From Alphaproteobacteria bacterium (GTDB lineage: Bacteria; Pseudomonadota; Alphaproteobacteria; UBA2966), in contig JABIFY010000156.1 in NCBI GenBank assembly GCA_018650465.1, forward strand, positions 1-47,182: a stretch of 47,182 nt of DNA, read 5' to 3'. The notes beneath the pieces were generated by a model. The model was not told the DNA's origin. It searched no databases and was given only the letters and a program-made list of their open reading frames with translations. Shown here in pieces: positions 26,474-35,865 of the stretch. Position 1 is the stretch's first letter; every line of letters begins with the position of its first letter. The position numbers and the translations under genes are program-made.

Positions 26474-28402
26474 ATGTGTGGTATTGCCGGGGTTGTTTCC
26501 ATCACGCCTTTTCCCAATGCGCTGGGCATTGAACAAACGCTGCATCGCATGGCCCGTCTGATCGCCCATCGCGGGCCGGATGGCAGTGATATCTGGCACG
26601 ATAGTCATGCCGGCCTTGCCCATACGCGCCTCGCCATCATTGATCTCTCGGAAGCTGGTCGCCAGCCCATGCACGACGTGCAGGGCCACTACGTGCTGAC
26701 GTATAATGGTGAGATCTACAATTATCGCGAACTGCGGGAAGAATTGCGCGCCGCCGGTCATCATTTCCGCACCGAAACAGATTCCGAAGTTATCCTGAAC
26801 GGTTATCGCGAATGGGGTGAAGCGGTTGTAGATCGTTTGCGCGGCATGTTTGCCTTTGCCCTGTGGGACGAGCGCGAAAAGCGTTTGTTTATGGCGCGGG
26901 ATCGCGTCGGTCAAAAGCCCTTGTTTTTTGCCCGCTTCGGTGAAGTCTTTTTATTCGGCTCGGAAATCAAATCCATTTTGACCTGGCCTGGTTTTCCCCG
27001 TAAAGCAAATCTGCAAGCCCTGCATCAATACATGACCTATCAATATGTCATGCCGCCCAACTCAGCATTTGAAGGGGTGGAAGAATTACCTCCTGCGCAT
27101 ACATTGACCGTAATGCCGGACGGGCAGTTTCGTACCCGGCGTTACTGGCAATTGCCGGTACCCGGACAGCCACACAAAGGCGGAACCTTCAATCGCAGCG
27201 ATGCCAAAGAAGAAATCGCTGCTGAACTGGAAGAAGCCGTTCGCATGCGCCTGATTTCAGATGTGCCGTTGGGGGCCTTTTTGTCGGGCGGCATCGACAG
27301 CAGTGTGATCGTGGCCCTGATGGCCAAGCACAGTGCCGGGGCGGTCAAAACCTATTCCATCGGCTTCAATCACGATGAGTTTGACGAACGTCCCTATGCC
27401 CGCGCTGTGGCGGAACGCTATGGTACCGAGCATCATGAATTTGTTGTTGAGCCTGATGCCATGTCTGTGCTGCCCTCGCTTGTCTGGCAGTTTGGTCAGC
27501 CCTTCGGCGATTCGTCTGCCTTGCCAATTTATTATGTTAGCGCCCTGACACGCCAGCATGTGACGGTCGCCCTTAGTGGTGACGGCGGCGATGAAAACTT
27601 TCTCGGCTACAAACGCTATCAAGCCACCAAAGCCGAAGGCATTTACAATCAGGTGCCCGCACCTTTGCGTCAATTATTCTCGGCCCTGATCGGCAAGGGT
27701 GCATCCGGACCCGGTGCGCTTAAATTATTAAGACGACTAACCCGCGACAGTACAAGCAGCGAAAGTGCGCGGTATCTGAAATGGATCGGCATGTTCGATA
27801 CAGGCCAGAAACAGTCCCTTTATGGCCCGGCCCTTGCTCCCTTGTTGCCAGATGATGCAGGTGACTTGCTCGATGGATTATTTGCGGCAGATACTGGTCC
27901 GGCGTCACGTGCCGCCTGGGCCGATATCCATACTTACCTGCCCAACGACTTGCTGGCAAAAGTAGATATCACCTCCATGGCCCATGGCCTTGAGGCCCGC
28001 GCGCCGTTCCTGGATCACAAGTTGATGGAGATGGCCGCCCGCATTCCCGGCAAAGAACATCTCAAGGGTTGGCAACTGAAATCCCTGCTGAAAGACATCG
28101 CCCGGCCATTACTACCTACCGACTTAATCGACCGGCCCAAGATGGGATTTGGTGTGCCGATCAAAAAGTGGTTCCGGGAAGATCTGAAAGATTATCTGGC
28201 CGATCACTTACTCAGTCAAAAAGCCCGCCAGCGCGGCATGATTAATTCAAGTGTTGTGGAGACCATGATCCAGCAACATGTTTCTGGTGAAGCGGAACAT
28301 CATTATCAACTTTGGACCTTGTTGATGATGGAACTGTGGTTCGACATGTGGATTGATGGCGCGGAGTTGCCAACCCGCCCGGCGGTGCCGTCACTTGTTT
28401 AG
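26474..28402 (+). CDS. asnB: Asparagine synthase-like glutamine amidotransferase (first copy)
   Basis: The protein begins MCGIAGVVS, so the N-terminal nucleophile Cys2 of the class II glutaminase is intact; I therefore use the ATG at 26474, not the longer frame from 26441. The glutaminase domain (about 2-210) has LAHTRLAIIDLS and YNGEIYNYRELR. The synthetase domain has the PP-loop PLGAFLSGGIDSSVIVALM and LSGDGGDENFLGYKRY. At 642 residues it fits the AsnB type found in O-antigen clusters, where relatives (WbpS and others) amidate sugar uronic acids. It could also make free asparagine; the cluster context favours sugar amidation. Confidence 0.9.
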   Translation: MCGIAGVVSITPFPNALGIEQTLHRMARLIAHRGPDGSDIWHDSHAGLAHTRLAIIDLSEAGRQPMHDVQGHYVLTYNGEIYNYRELREELRAAGHHFRTETDSEVILNGYREWGEAVVDRLRGMFAFALWDEREKRLFMARDRVGQKPLFFARFGEVFLFGSEIKSILTWPGFPRKANLQALHQYMTYQYVMPPNSAFEGVEELPPAHTLTVMPDGQFRTRRYWQLPVPGQPHKGGTFNRSDAKEEIAAELEEAVRMRLISDVPLGAFLSGGIDSSVIVALMAKHSAGAVKTYSIGFNHDEFDERPYARAVAERYGTEHHEFVVEPDAMSVLPSLVWQFGQPFGDSSALPIYYVSALTRQHVTVALSGDGGDENFLGYKRYQATKAEGIYNQVPAPLRQLFSALIGKGASGPGALKLLRRLTRDSTSSESARYLKWIGMFDTGQKQSLYGPALAPLLPDDAGDLLDGLFAADTGPASRAAWADIHTYLPNDLLAKVDITSMAHGLEARAPFLDHKLMEMAARIPGKEHLKGWQLKSLLKDIARPLLPTDLIDRPKMGFGVPIKKWFREDLKDYLADHLLSQKARQRGMINSSVVETMIQQHVSGEAEHHYQLWTLLMMELWFDMWIDGAELPTRPAVPSLV

Positions 28403-28435
28403 CCAGAAACAAATCTTTAACGAAGAACAAATCTG

Positions 28436-30400
28436 ATGTGCGGGATCACCGGATTTTTTGACCCGGCGCGGGATAGCAGCGATCAAAAGCTGACATCAGT
28501 TGTGACTGGAATGGCTGCGGCAATTGCCCATCGCGGACCGGATGGTCACGGCATCTGGATCGATGAGACGTCCGGCTTTGCCCTTGGCCATCGCCGCCTG
28601 GCGATCATCGATTTGTCGAAAGACGGGGCTCAACCCATGGCCTCTGCCAATGGGCGATATGTCCTGGCTTATAATGGCGAAGTCTATAATTTTGCCGAGT
28701 TGCGCCGGGAACTGGAAACAAAAGGCCACAGCTTTCGCGGCCATTCGGATACCGAAGTTGTACTGGCCGGCATTGTCGAATGGGGTTTTGAAGCCACCAT
28801 TCAGCGCTGTACCGGCATGTTTGCCATTGCCTTGTGGGATCGCGAAACCAGGTCCCTGACCCTTGCCCGAGATCGCCTTGGGATCAAGCCGCTTTATTAT
28901 GGCTGGGTTGGCGGCGTGTTTATGTTTGGCTCAGAGTTATCGGCCCTTGAAGCACACCCTGTTTTTAAACGGGAGATCGATCAAAATGCGCTGGCGCTTT
29001 ATATGGTACGCAATTGCATTCCAGCCCCGCACTCCATTTACAAAGGCGTGCAAAAACTGGTCGCTGGTGCCAGCCTGACCATCGACACAAAAACGGCTGA
29101 GCGAGGTTTCTTGCCGCCTGTTAAAACTTTTTGGTCATTAGCAGACGTGGTCCGCGATGGCATGAACAATCCGTTCACCGGCACGGAAGAACAGGCCACC
29201 GACCAGCTGGAAGAATTGTTGCGCAGTGCCGTCGGTGATCGCATGGTGGCTGACAGGCCCCTGGGTGTTTTTCTGTCGGGCGGGATTGATTCCTCCACCG
29301 TCGCCGCCCTGATGCAATCCCTGAATCCCAACCCGGTAAAAACCTTTTCGATCGGCTTTCATGATGAAGGCTACAACGAAGCCCGTCATGCCAAGGCCGT
29401 CGCCCAGCATCTGGGGACCGACCACACGGAGCTTTATATCGACCCGGCCAAGGCCCTGGAAGTCGTGCCGAAGCTGCCAACACTTTATGATGAACCCTTC
29501 GCCGATTCGTCACAGTTACCAACTTATCTGGTATCCAAAATGGCCCGGCGGGATGTGGTGGTCTGTCTGTCGGGTGACGGTGGTGATGAATTGTTTGGCG
29601 GCTACAACCGCTATATGTGGGTCGACGCCATTGCCCGACGCACAAACAAGTTGCCGCGCGCCTTAACCCAATCCTTAAGTGCGGGACTGACCGCTTTATC
29701 GCCGCAAACCTGGGACCAGATGTTCGACGCCCTGGGACCAATCCTGCCCGGCAAATTGCGGCAACGAAATCCAGGCGACAAGTTACACAAGATGGCGGGT
29801 ATTCTGGCCGCCGGATCGGAAGCGGAAATTTATCGCGGCCTGGTCGGCCATTGGCGGCCTGATGAACAGGTCATGAAAAATGCCTCGCCCGCCACAACCA
29901 TTGTTGAGCAACAGGACCGCTGGCCGGACCTGCCCGACATTACCCAACAGATGATGTATCTTGATGCCGTGACATATATGACCGACGACATCCTGACCAA
30001 AGTTGACCGGGCCAGTATGGCCGTGGGGCTGGAGGCACGCGTACCCCTGATCGATCATCGTGTTGCGGCCTTTGCCTGGACCTTGCCCATGGCCTTCAAA
30101 ACCGGCGGCGGTGTGGGCAAGCGCGTATTGCGAAATGTCCTTTACCGGCACGTGCCGAAAGAATTGATCGAGCGCCCCAAGATGGGTTTTGCCTTGCCCA
30201 TTCACGACTGGTTGCGCGGGCCTTTAAGGGATTGGGCGGAAAATTTGCTGGATGAAAAGCGCCTGGATGAAGGGGGCTATTTCAATGCGGCACCCATTCG
30301 CAAGAAATGGTCCGAACATCTTTCTGGCAAACGCAACTGGCAGCATCATTTGTGGGATGTGCTGATGTTCCAGGCCTGGGCCGAAGGGAAAAACCTTTAG
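28436..30400 (+). CDS. asnB: Asparagine synthase-like glutamine amidotransferase (second copy)
   Basis: A second, distinct AsnB-type enzyme of 654 residues lies 33 bases after the first. It keeps Cys2 (MCGITGFFD), the glutaminase pattern (LGHRRLAIIDLSKDGAQPM, YNGEVYNFAELRREL), the ATP-binding SGGIDSSTVAALM and the LSGDGGDELFGGYNRY block. The two copies are clearly diverged, so this is not a recent duplication. A pair suggests two amidation positions or two different acceptors in the polymer. It is 2 bases from the glycosyltransferase start, indicating one transcript. Confidence 0.9.
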   Translation: MCGITGFFDPARDSSDQKLTSVVTGMAAAIAHRGPDGHGIWIDETSGFALGHRRLAIIDLSKDGAQPMASANGRYVLAYNGEVYNFAELRRELETKGHSFRGHSDTEVVLAGIVEWGFEATIQRCTGMFAIALWDRETRSLTLARDRLGIKPLYYGWVGGVFMFGSELSALEAHPVFKREIDQNALALYMVRNCIPAPHSIYKGVQKLVAGASLTIDTKTAERGFLPPVKTFWSLADVVRDGMNNPFTGTEEQATDQLEELLRSAVGDRMVADRPLGVFLSGGIDSSTVAALMQSLNPNPVKTFSIGFHDEGYNEARHAKAVAQHLGTDHTELYIDPAKALEVVPKLPTLYDEPFADSSQLPTYLVSKMARRDVVVCLSGDGGDELFGGYNRYMWVDAIARRTNKLPRALTQSLSAGLTALSPQTWDQMFDALGPILPGKLRQRNPGDKLHKMAGILAAGSEAEIYRGLVGHWRPDEQVMKNASPATTIVEQQDRWPDLPDITQQMMYLDAVTYMTDDILTKVDRASMAVGLEARVPLIDHRVAAFAWTLPMAFKTGGGVGKRVLRNVLYRHVPKELIERPKMGFALPIHDWLRGPLRDWAENLLDEKRLDEGGYFNAAPIRKKWSEHLSGKRNWQHHLWDVLMFQAWAEGKNL

Positions 30401-30402
30401 CC

Positions 30403-31539
30403 ATGGCACAAGGCAAATCAAAACGTCTACTGTTATTGTTAAACGATGCGCCGTTTTTTATCACCCATCGTTTGTCTGTCGGCATTGCCGCGCGGGCGGC
30501 GGGCTGGGAAGTGCATGTTGCTGTGCCCTTTGAGACGCAAGCCGTTGCCCGTATCAAAGCAGAAGGCCTGATCCACCATGATGTCCCCCTGGCCCGCGGC
30601 GGCACCAATCCCGTCGCAGAACTGAAATTGCTGGCGGCCTACTGGCGGCTAATGGGCGACATCAAACCAGATCTGGTGCATGCGGTGACCATGAAGCCGG
30701 GTGCCTATGGCGGTGCTGTTGCCCGCCTGCGCGGCGTGCCGGCCCTGGTTGTGGCGGTAACTGGTCTCGGGTTTTTGTTTTTGCGCGATACCTTGAAAAC
30801 CAGAATTCTGCGCAAGATTGTGCTGGGACTTTATGGCTTTGGCATGGGTCACAAAAATGCCCGGGCGATCTTTCAGAACCCGGATGATGAAGCCTTGTTC
30901 CGCCAACATAGTCTGATCGGCAATACCCCGGTGCACATGATCAAAGGCTGTGGGGTGGATCTGGAAAGCTTTGCCGTCACGCCGGAGCCTGCGGGCAAAC
31001 CGGTTGTCACCTTTCCGGCCCGCCTGATCGGTGACAAAGGTTTGCATGAATTTATCGACGCCGCAAAACGTTGCAAAGAAAACGGCCTTGAAGCGACCTT
31101 TCGTTTAGTCGGCCGCACCGACGCTGACAACCCAACCGACATTGGCGAAGAAGCCGTGCGCCAATGGGAAGCAAAGGGCCTGATCGAATGGCAAGGGTTT
31201 TCCGGCGACATGCCCGCCGTCTTTCGGGACTGTCACATCGTCTGTCTGCCATCCTATCGGGAAGGCCTGCCGCGTACTCTTATTGAGGCCACCGCCAGCG
31301 GCAGGGCCATTGTCACCACCGACGTGCCAGGTTGTCGAGAAATAGTCCAGCATGACGTAAATGGATTGCTGGTCCCGGCCCGTGACGGTGCCGCCACGGC
31401 AGCTGCTATCACTGACCTGGTCACCCATGCAGGTAAACGCCAGCGCATGGCGAAGAAGGGCCGGGCCATTGCAGAAGCCTCCTTTTCAGTGCAAAAATTC
31501 GTCGCCGATTCCCTTGCCGTTTATAACGAGATCAGTTGA
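30403..31539 (+). CDS. Glycosyltransferase family 4
   Basis: The start ATG at 30403 follows the AsnB stop by 2 bases; the frame opens earlier (30307) inside that gene and is not used. This 378-residue GT-B protein begins RLLLLLNDAPFFITHRLSVGIAARAAGWEVHVAVPF, a pattern I associate with PglA-like HexNAc transferases. The donor-binding C-terminal half includes VCLPSYREGLPRTLIEATASG, with the paired Glu of the EX7E motif, and the later DVPGCREIVQ. It probably adds a sugar to the lipid-linked repeat unit on the cytoplasmic face. It is the only obvious non-initiating glycosyltransferase in the cluster. Confidence 0.9.
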   Translation: MAQGKSKRLLLLLNDAPFFITHRLSVGIAARAAGWEVHVAVPFETQAVARIKAEGLIHHDVPLARGGTNPVAELKLLAAYWRLMGDIKPDLVHAVTMKPGAYGGAVARLRGVPALVVAVTGLGFLFLRDTLKTRILRKIVLGLYGFGMGHKNARAIFQNPDDEALFRQHSLIGNTPVHMIKGCGVDLESFAVTPEPAGKPVVTFPARLIGDKGLHEFIDAAKRCKENGLEATFRLVGRTDADNPTDIGEEAVRQWEAKGLIEWQGFSGDMPAVFRDCHIVCLPSYREGLPRTLIEATASGRAIVTTDVPGCREIVQHDVNGLLVPARDGAATAAAITDLVTHAGKRQRMAKKGRAIAEASFSVQKFVADSLAVYNEIS

Positions 31540-32753
31540 TGCCAACTTACTCCCTCTCCGCGAAAATATTGAGTTTCCTTTGCCTGCTGGTGTTACCGCT
31601 CAGCGTCTATGCCCCCAAGGGCGAAGTAATCCTGTTGGGTCTGACAGGGCTTGGCCTTTTGATCATCGCCGCCCGTGACAAACAATTAGCAAATCTGTTC
31701 CGCAGTCCTCTGGCAATCATTCTGGTGCTGGCATTGTTCTGGTCTGCTGCCAGTACCTTGTGGGCCTTGAATATACGCGATGCCCTCGATACCTGGACGT
31801 CAATCACCTTGTTGTTTGTCGGTATCGTTGTCGCCGCCGGGTCTGCACGTCGTTTGTCGGCCCAAGACCGGGAACAAGTTGGCAAGTGGGCGGTTCGTGG
31901 CTTGTGGCTCGCGCTTTGTTTGCTGGCCATGGAACTGTTCCTGGACATGCCGCTTGCCCGGATTTTCCGAAACTATCCAGGCGGCTTGCCATACCGGCCG
32001 CAAACAATCTTTAACGCCAGTTTGGGCATGGTCGCGATCACCCTTTGGCCCTCGATCATTTGGTTGTGGCAACAACAGAAGAAACTGGCCGCGACTTTGA
32101 CAGTCCTGGCTGCCTTTGTGATTATCTTTCAAGGCGAAGGAGATTCAGCCAAACTGGCCCTGGGCATCACAACCTTGATGTTCTTTTTGACCATGGTGAC
32201 CGGTAAAAACGGTATCAATGTTCTGGCCGCCCTGGTCGTCATCGGCGTCCTGGTGGCCCCCATCCTGCCCCTGAAAGTCATCAGCGAGGCACAGATTGAA
32301 GCAAACTTCCCGGCCCTGAAACATTCCGCCCTGCATCGGATCAAGATTTGGGAGTTCACGGCCACAAACATCACCGACAAACCTTTCACCGGCTGGGGTC
32401 TGGATTCTTCGCGCAACATCCCTGGTGGCAACAACACTATCAAGGGATCGAAAGTCCTGGCAGAAACCTATATGCCGCTGCATCCCCACAATGGTGTTTT
32501 GCAGGTCTGGCTGGAACTGGGCGCACCGGGTGCCGCCTTGATGGCTGCCCTGATTTTGATCTGCCTTTTGGGCTTGCGCAAATTCGGCGCCCTAAACCGG
32601 GCAGGTGCCACGGCTGCACTGGCAGGTGCTTTAACCATTGTTTGCCTGTCCTTTGGGATTTGGCAAAGCTGGTGGATTGCCTCGCTGGGCGTAATGGGCC
32701 TGCTGACAATGCTGCAAACCAGCGATCTGGAGCCGGACACCCAGACCCTTTAG
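31539..32753 (+). CDS. O-antigen polymerase/ligase-like membrane protein (Wzy/WaaL type)
   Basis: This 404-residue polytopic protein has about 10-12 hydrophobic helices and one larger periplasmic loop (about 250-310) with Gly/Ser/Asn-rich text. HSALHRIKIWEFTATNI and FTGWGLDSSRNIPG are followed by PLHPHNGVLQVWLELG; the H.HN...q...E.G pattern is shared by O-antigen ligases and Wzy polymerases. It starts at an ATG overlapping the stop of the glycosyltransferase (TGATG). In a Wzx-type cluster a Wzy role is more likely, but ligase cannot be excluded from sequence. Confidence 0.85.
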   Translation: MPTYSLSAKILSFLCLLVLPLSVYAPKGEVILLGLTGLGLLIIAARDKQLANLFRSPLAIILVLALFWSAASTLWALNIRDALDTWTSITLLFVGIVVAAGSARRLSAQDREQVGKWAVRGLWLALCLLAMELFLDMPLARIFRNYPGGLPYRPQTIFNASLGMVAITLWPSIIWLWQQQKKLAATLTVLAAFVIIFQGEGDSAKLALGITTLMFFLTMVTGKNGINVLAALVVIGVLVAPILPLKVISEAQIEANFPALKHSALHRIKIWEFTATNITDKPFTGWGLDSSRNIPGGNNTIKGSKVLAETYMPLHPHNGVLQVWLELGAPGAALMAALILICLLGLRKFGALNRAGATAALAGALTIVCLSFGIWQSWWIASLGVMGLLTMLQTSDLEPDTQTL

Positions 32754-32800
32754 AAGAGGGTCCTGGTTCCCCTGACTGTCGGTTCCGGCTATAACAAGGC

Positions 32801-33856
32801 ATGTTCGGACAGACCCTTTTATTCACCTTTTTGGCCGCTGCGGTGCTGTCTCTGATTGGCACGCGTCTGGCCCTGACCTGGTTGCGCCGGCGGGCAATCC
32901 TTGACCTGCCCAATGAACGATCCAGCCACACAGTCGCCACACCCCGTGGCGGTGGTATTGGTGTGGTCGCTGCCTTACTGGTCGTTGGCGGTGGCATTAT
33001 TTATGATCAGATGCCAGAAAATGCAGACATGGCCCGGGGTCTGGCGGGCACCCTGTTTCTGGCGGCCTGCCTTGGCATTGTGTCCTGGGCCGATGACCTT
33101 TACACCCTGCCAGCAGCACCCCGGTTTTTGGCACAGATCATGGCTGTGGCCGCGGGTATCGCCTTGTTACCACAAGATACACCTGTCTTTCAGGACCTGT
33201 TACCCGCCTGGGTAGATCACCTGGTGGCCGGTATCGCCTGGCTCTGGTTCATTAATTTGACAAATTTCATGGATGGCACCGATGGTATTACGGCGCTGGA
33301 AACCGGCAGCGTCGGTGCAGGCCTCGCCATCATATTTGGCCTGGTTCTCGGCAATTCGGACTATGCCCCCCTGGCCCTTGTTGGTGCCGCCCTGGCGGGT
33401 GTCAGCCTCGGGTTTTTTGCCTGGAACCGGCCACCTGCCAGTGTCTTTATGGGGGATGTGGGTGCCATCCCGCTCGGGTTCATCATGGGCTGGGTGCTGC
33501 TGGTCTCAGCCTCGCAAGGCTTTTTGGCGGTTGGCTTGATCCTGCCACTTTATTATACGGCAGATGCGACGGTCACTTTGTTCAAGCGGCTGTTTCGCGG
33601 TGAGAAAATCTGGCAGGCCCATCGCAGTCATTTTTATCAACAAGCTGTTCAAGCCCTTGAAGGGGTCGATGGGGTGCGGCGCACCAAAGCCCACCGCCAT
33701 ATTTTGATCATGATCTTGCTTTGCAATATTGTCCTGATTGATCTGGCGGCGACCCTGGCAGCCCTTCCGGCACAAACAATCTTGCTGAGCGTGATCGCAG
33801 CAGTGGTAGTTATGGCTTTGTTGTGGTATTTGGCCACAAGAAAATTCAAATCATGA
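32801..33856 (+). CDS. WecA/MraY-like undecaprenyl-phosphate glycosyl-1-phosphate transferase
   Basis: This 351-residue membrane protein has about 10 helices. It shows LPNERSSHTVATPRGGGIG, ADDLYTLPAAPRFLAQ with the catalytic Asp pair region, and NLTNFMDGTDGIT, the NFMDG motif of the polyprenyl-phosphate HexNAc-1-phosphate transferase family. It probably starts each repeat unit by moving a HexNAc-1-phosphate onto undecaprenyl phosphate. AAGG lies before the ATG. It is followed by the CapD-like dehydratase, a frequent partner that makes the initiating nucleotide sugar. Confidence 0.93.
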   Translation: MFGQTLLFTFLAAAVLSLIGTRLALTWLRRRAILDLPNERSSHTVATPRGGGIGVVAALLVVGGGIIYDQMPENADMARGLAGTLFLAACLGIVSWADDLYTLPAAPRFLAQIMAVAAGIALLPQDTPVFQDLLPAWVDHLVAGIAWLWFINLTNFMDGTDGITALETGSVGAGLAIIFGLVLGNSDYAPLALVGAALAGVSLGFFAWNRPPASVFMGDVGAIPLGFIMGWVLLVSASQGFLAVGLILPLYYTADATVTLFKRLFRGEKIWQAHRSHFYQQAVQALEGVDGVRRTKAHRHILIMILLCNIVLIDLAATLAALPAQTILLSVIAAVVVMALLWYLATRKFKS

Positions 33857-33892
33857 TGGCTGTTTCATGACCTGTGACCCGGAGTCTTATCT

Positions 33893-35839
33893 TTGCTGCT
33901 GAACCGGCGCATTGCAATTGTGGCCCTGCACGACATTTTTATGGCGGCCCTGTCGTTCGAGGTGTCGGTGCTGGTGCGCTATTACACCTATGGCGCCCCA
34001 CAGTCGCCAGGCTTTTTGTGGCCGGCAACCGTTGTCTTTACCACTGTCTGTTTCATTGCCTTCTGGCGTGCCGGGCTATATCGCGGCATCTGGTATTATG
34101 CCTCGTTCAATGATCTGGTGGCCATCGTCAAGGCGGTTACCCTGTCGATCCTGGTGTTCCTGGCCATCATGTTTGTCGCCACTCGCTTGCAGGATTTCCC
34201 GCGCACAGCGTTGCTGATCAACTGGCCCTTATTGATATTCCTGTTGGCCGGGCCACGTTTTTTGTATCGCGCCTTAAAAGATGGTAACTGGCGTGCAGCC
34301 TTCGAACGCAACGCCGACACGCGCATTCCAGTTCTGTTGCTGGGGGCAGGCGACGAAGCCGAGATGTTCATTCGCGATCAGTCTCGCGGCCGCAACGCCA
34401 ACTACCGGGTTGTTGGCATTGTGGATGACAAACCCAATCGCGTTGGCCGTGATATTCGAGGCGTCCGTGTGATGGCGACGATTGCCGAACTTGAACAGGT
34501 GATCAAGACTCTTGATAAAAAGGGTCAGCGCCCACAACGTCTGATCATCGCCAGTGAACGCATCGCAGGTCCGATAGTGCGCGACTTACTGGACAAGGCC
34601 GAGGCCTGGGGCCTGACCCTGGCGCGAGTGCCTAAATTGACCGACTTTGCTGACAGTAATGACGGTGCCGCCAGACCCCGACTACTTGATACAGACGGGC
34701 AATTGCAGGCCATCGATATTGCTGATTTGCTGGGCCGCCCCCGCAAGGTGCTGGATCGCGACGCCATGGCACGGCTGATCGCCGACAAACGGGTTTTGGT
34801 TACAGGGGCCGGTGGCACGATTGGATCGGAACTTGTGCGCCAGATCGCCGGCTTTGGTCCCGCCCACATGACCTTGCTGGATAACGGCGAATACAATCTT
34901 TATCGCATTGATATGGAGATGTCGGAAAAACAAGCCGATGTCCCGCGCGAAGCTGTGCTGGGCGATGTGCGCGATACCGCCCGATTGAATCAGGTCTTTG
35001 CCACGGATCGCCCCGATATCGTTTTTCACGCTGCGGCCTTCAAACATGTGCCCCTGAACGAGCGCAATCCCAACGAAGCCGCTCTTACCAATTGCCTTGG
35101 TACTTATAATGTGGCGGAAGCCTGTCGGGTGCACGAGGTCGGTACCATGGTGCAGATTTCCACCGACAAGGCCGTGAACCCGACCAATGTCATGGGCGCC
35201 ACCAAACGCATCGCCGAGATGGTTTGCCAAAGCCTGAACCTGGCCCGCACCAGCCCAAGCGACACACGATATGTCACCGTGCGGTTTGGCAATGTGCTGG
35301 GCTCCACCGGATCAGTCGTGCCGTTGTTTCAACGCCAATTGGCGGCAGGTGGACCTTTGACCGTCACTCATCCGGAAATTACGCGCTATTTCATGACGAC
35401 CGGCGAGGCTGTTGAGTTGGTTTTGCAAGCCAGTGCCATTCCGGAAGAAGACGCCGCAGACGCTAGCTCGCATGGCAACAAGGGTGAAGTCTTTGTGTTG
35501 GATATGGGTGAGCCTGTACGCATTCAGGACCTGGCGCGCCAGATGATCCGCTTGTCCGGCCTGCAGCCGGACAAAGATATTGCTGTTGAATTTTCCGGCC
35601 TTAGGCCCGGCGAAAAATTATATGAAGAGCTGTTTCATGATGCCGAACAGCTGGTGCAAACCGGCCACGAAGGTATCATGCTGGCCGCACCGCGAACCAT
35701 CTCATACGACGACCTGAAGTCTTTGCTGGATCAACTGAACGAGTCCGCTTCGGCCCGCCAGACAGACAAGACCCTGCAACTCATCAAAACTTTTGTCCCC
35801 GAATTTGAAAGTGATCTGATCAAGTCAAATTCTGAATAG
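33893..35839 (+). CDS. CapD/WbpM/FlaA1-like nucleotide-sugar 4,6-dehydratase
   Basis: This 648-residue protein starts at TTG, supported by GGAG nine bases upstream. The N-terminal part has about four membrane helices (15-125), then a first Rossmann-like section ([17 protein letters not shown]). The catalytic SDR domain begins [17 protein letters not shown] near residue 300. The active-site region reads [17 protein letters not shown], with Met in place of the usual Tyr, as is normal for the WbpM/PglF group. It makes UDP-4-keto-6-deoxy-HexNAc, the precursor of QuiNAc, FucNAc or bacillosamine. It is the last gene of the cluster, 26 bases before purH. Confidence 0.93.
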   Translation: MLLNRRIAIVALHDIFMAALSFEVSVLVRYYTYGAPQSPGFLWPATVVFTTVCFIAFWRAGLYRGIWYYASFNDLVAIVKAVTLSILVFLAIMFVATRLQDFPRTALLINWPLLIFLLAGPRFLYRALKDGNWRAAFERNADTRIPVLLLGAGDEAEMFIRDQSRGRNANYRVVGIVDDKPNRVGRDIRGVRVMATIAELEQVIKTLDKKGQRPQRLIIASERIAGPIVRDLLDKAEAWGLTLARVPKLTDFADSNDGAARPRLLDTDGQLQAIDIADLLGRPRKVLDRDAMARLIADKRVLVTGAGGTIGSELVRQIAGFGPAHMTLLDNGEYNLYRIDMEMSEKQADVPREAVLGDVRDTARLNQVFATDRPDIVFHAAAFKHVPLNERNPNEAALTNCLGTYNVAEACRVHEVGTMVQISTDKAVNPTNVMGATKRIAEMVCQSLNLARTSPSDTRYVTVRFGNVLGSTGSVVPLFQRQLAAGGPLTVTHPEITRYFMTTGEAVELVLQASAIPEEDAADASSHGNKGEVFVLDMGEPVRIQDLARQMIRLSGLQPDKDIAVEFSGLRPGEKLYEELFHDAEQLVQTGHEGIMLAAPRTISYDDLKSLLDQLNESASARQTDKTLQLIKTFVPEFESDLIKSNSE

Positions 35840-35865
35840 TATTCTCATCCCCCGGAGTTTTCCAC

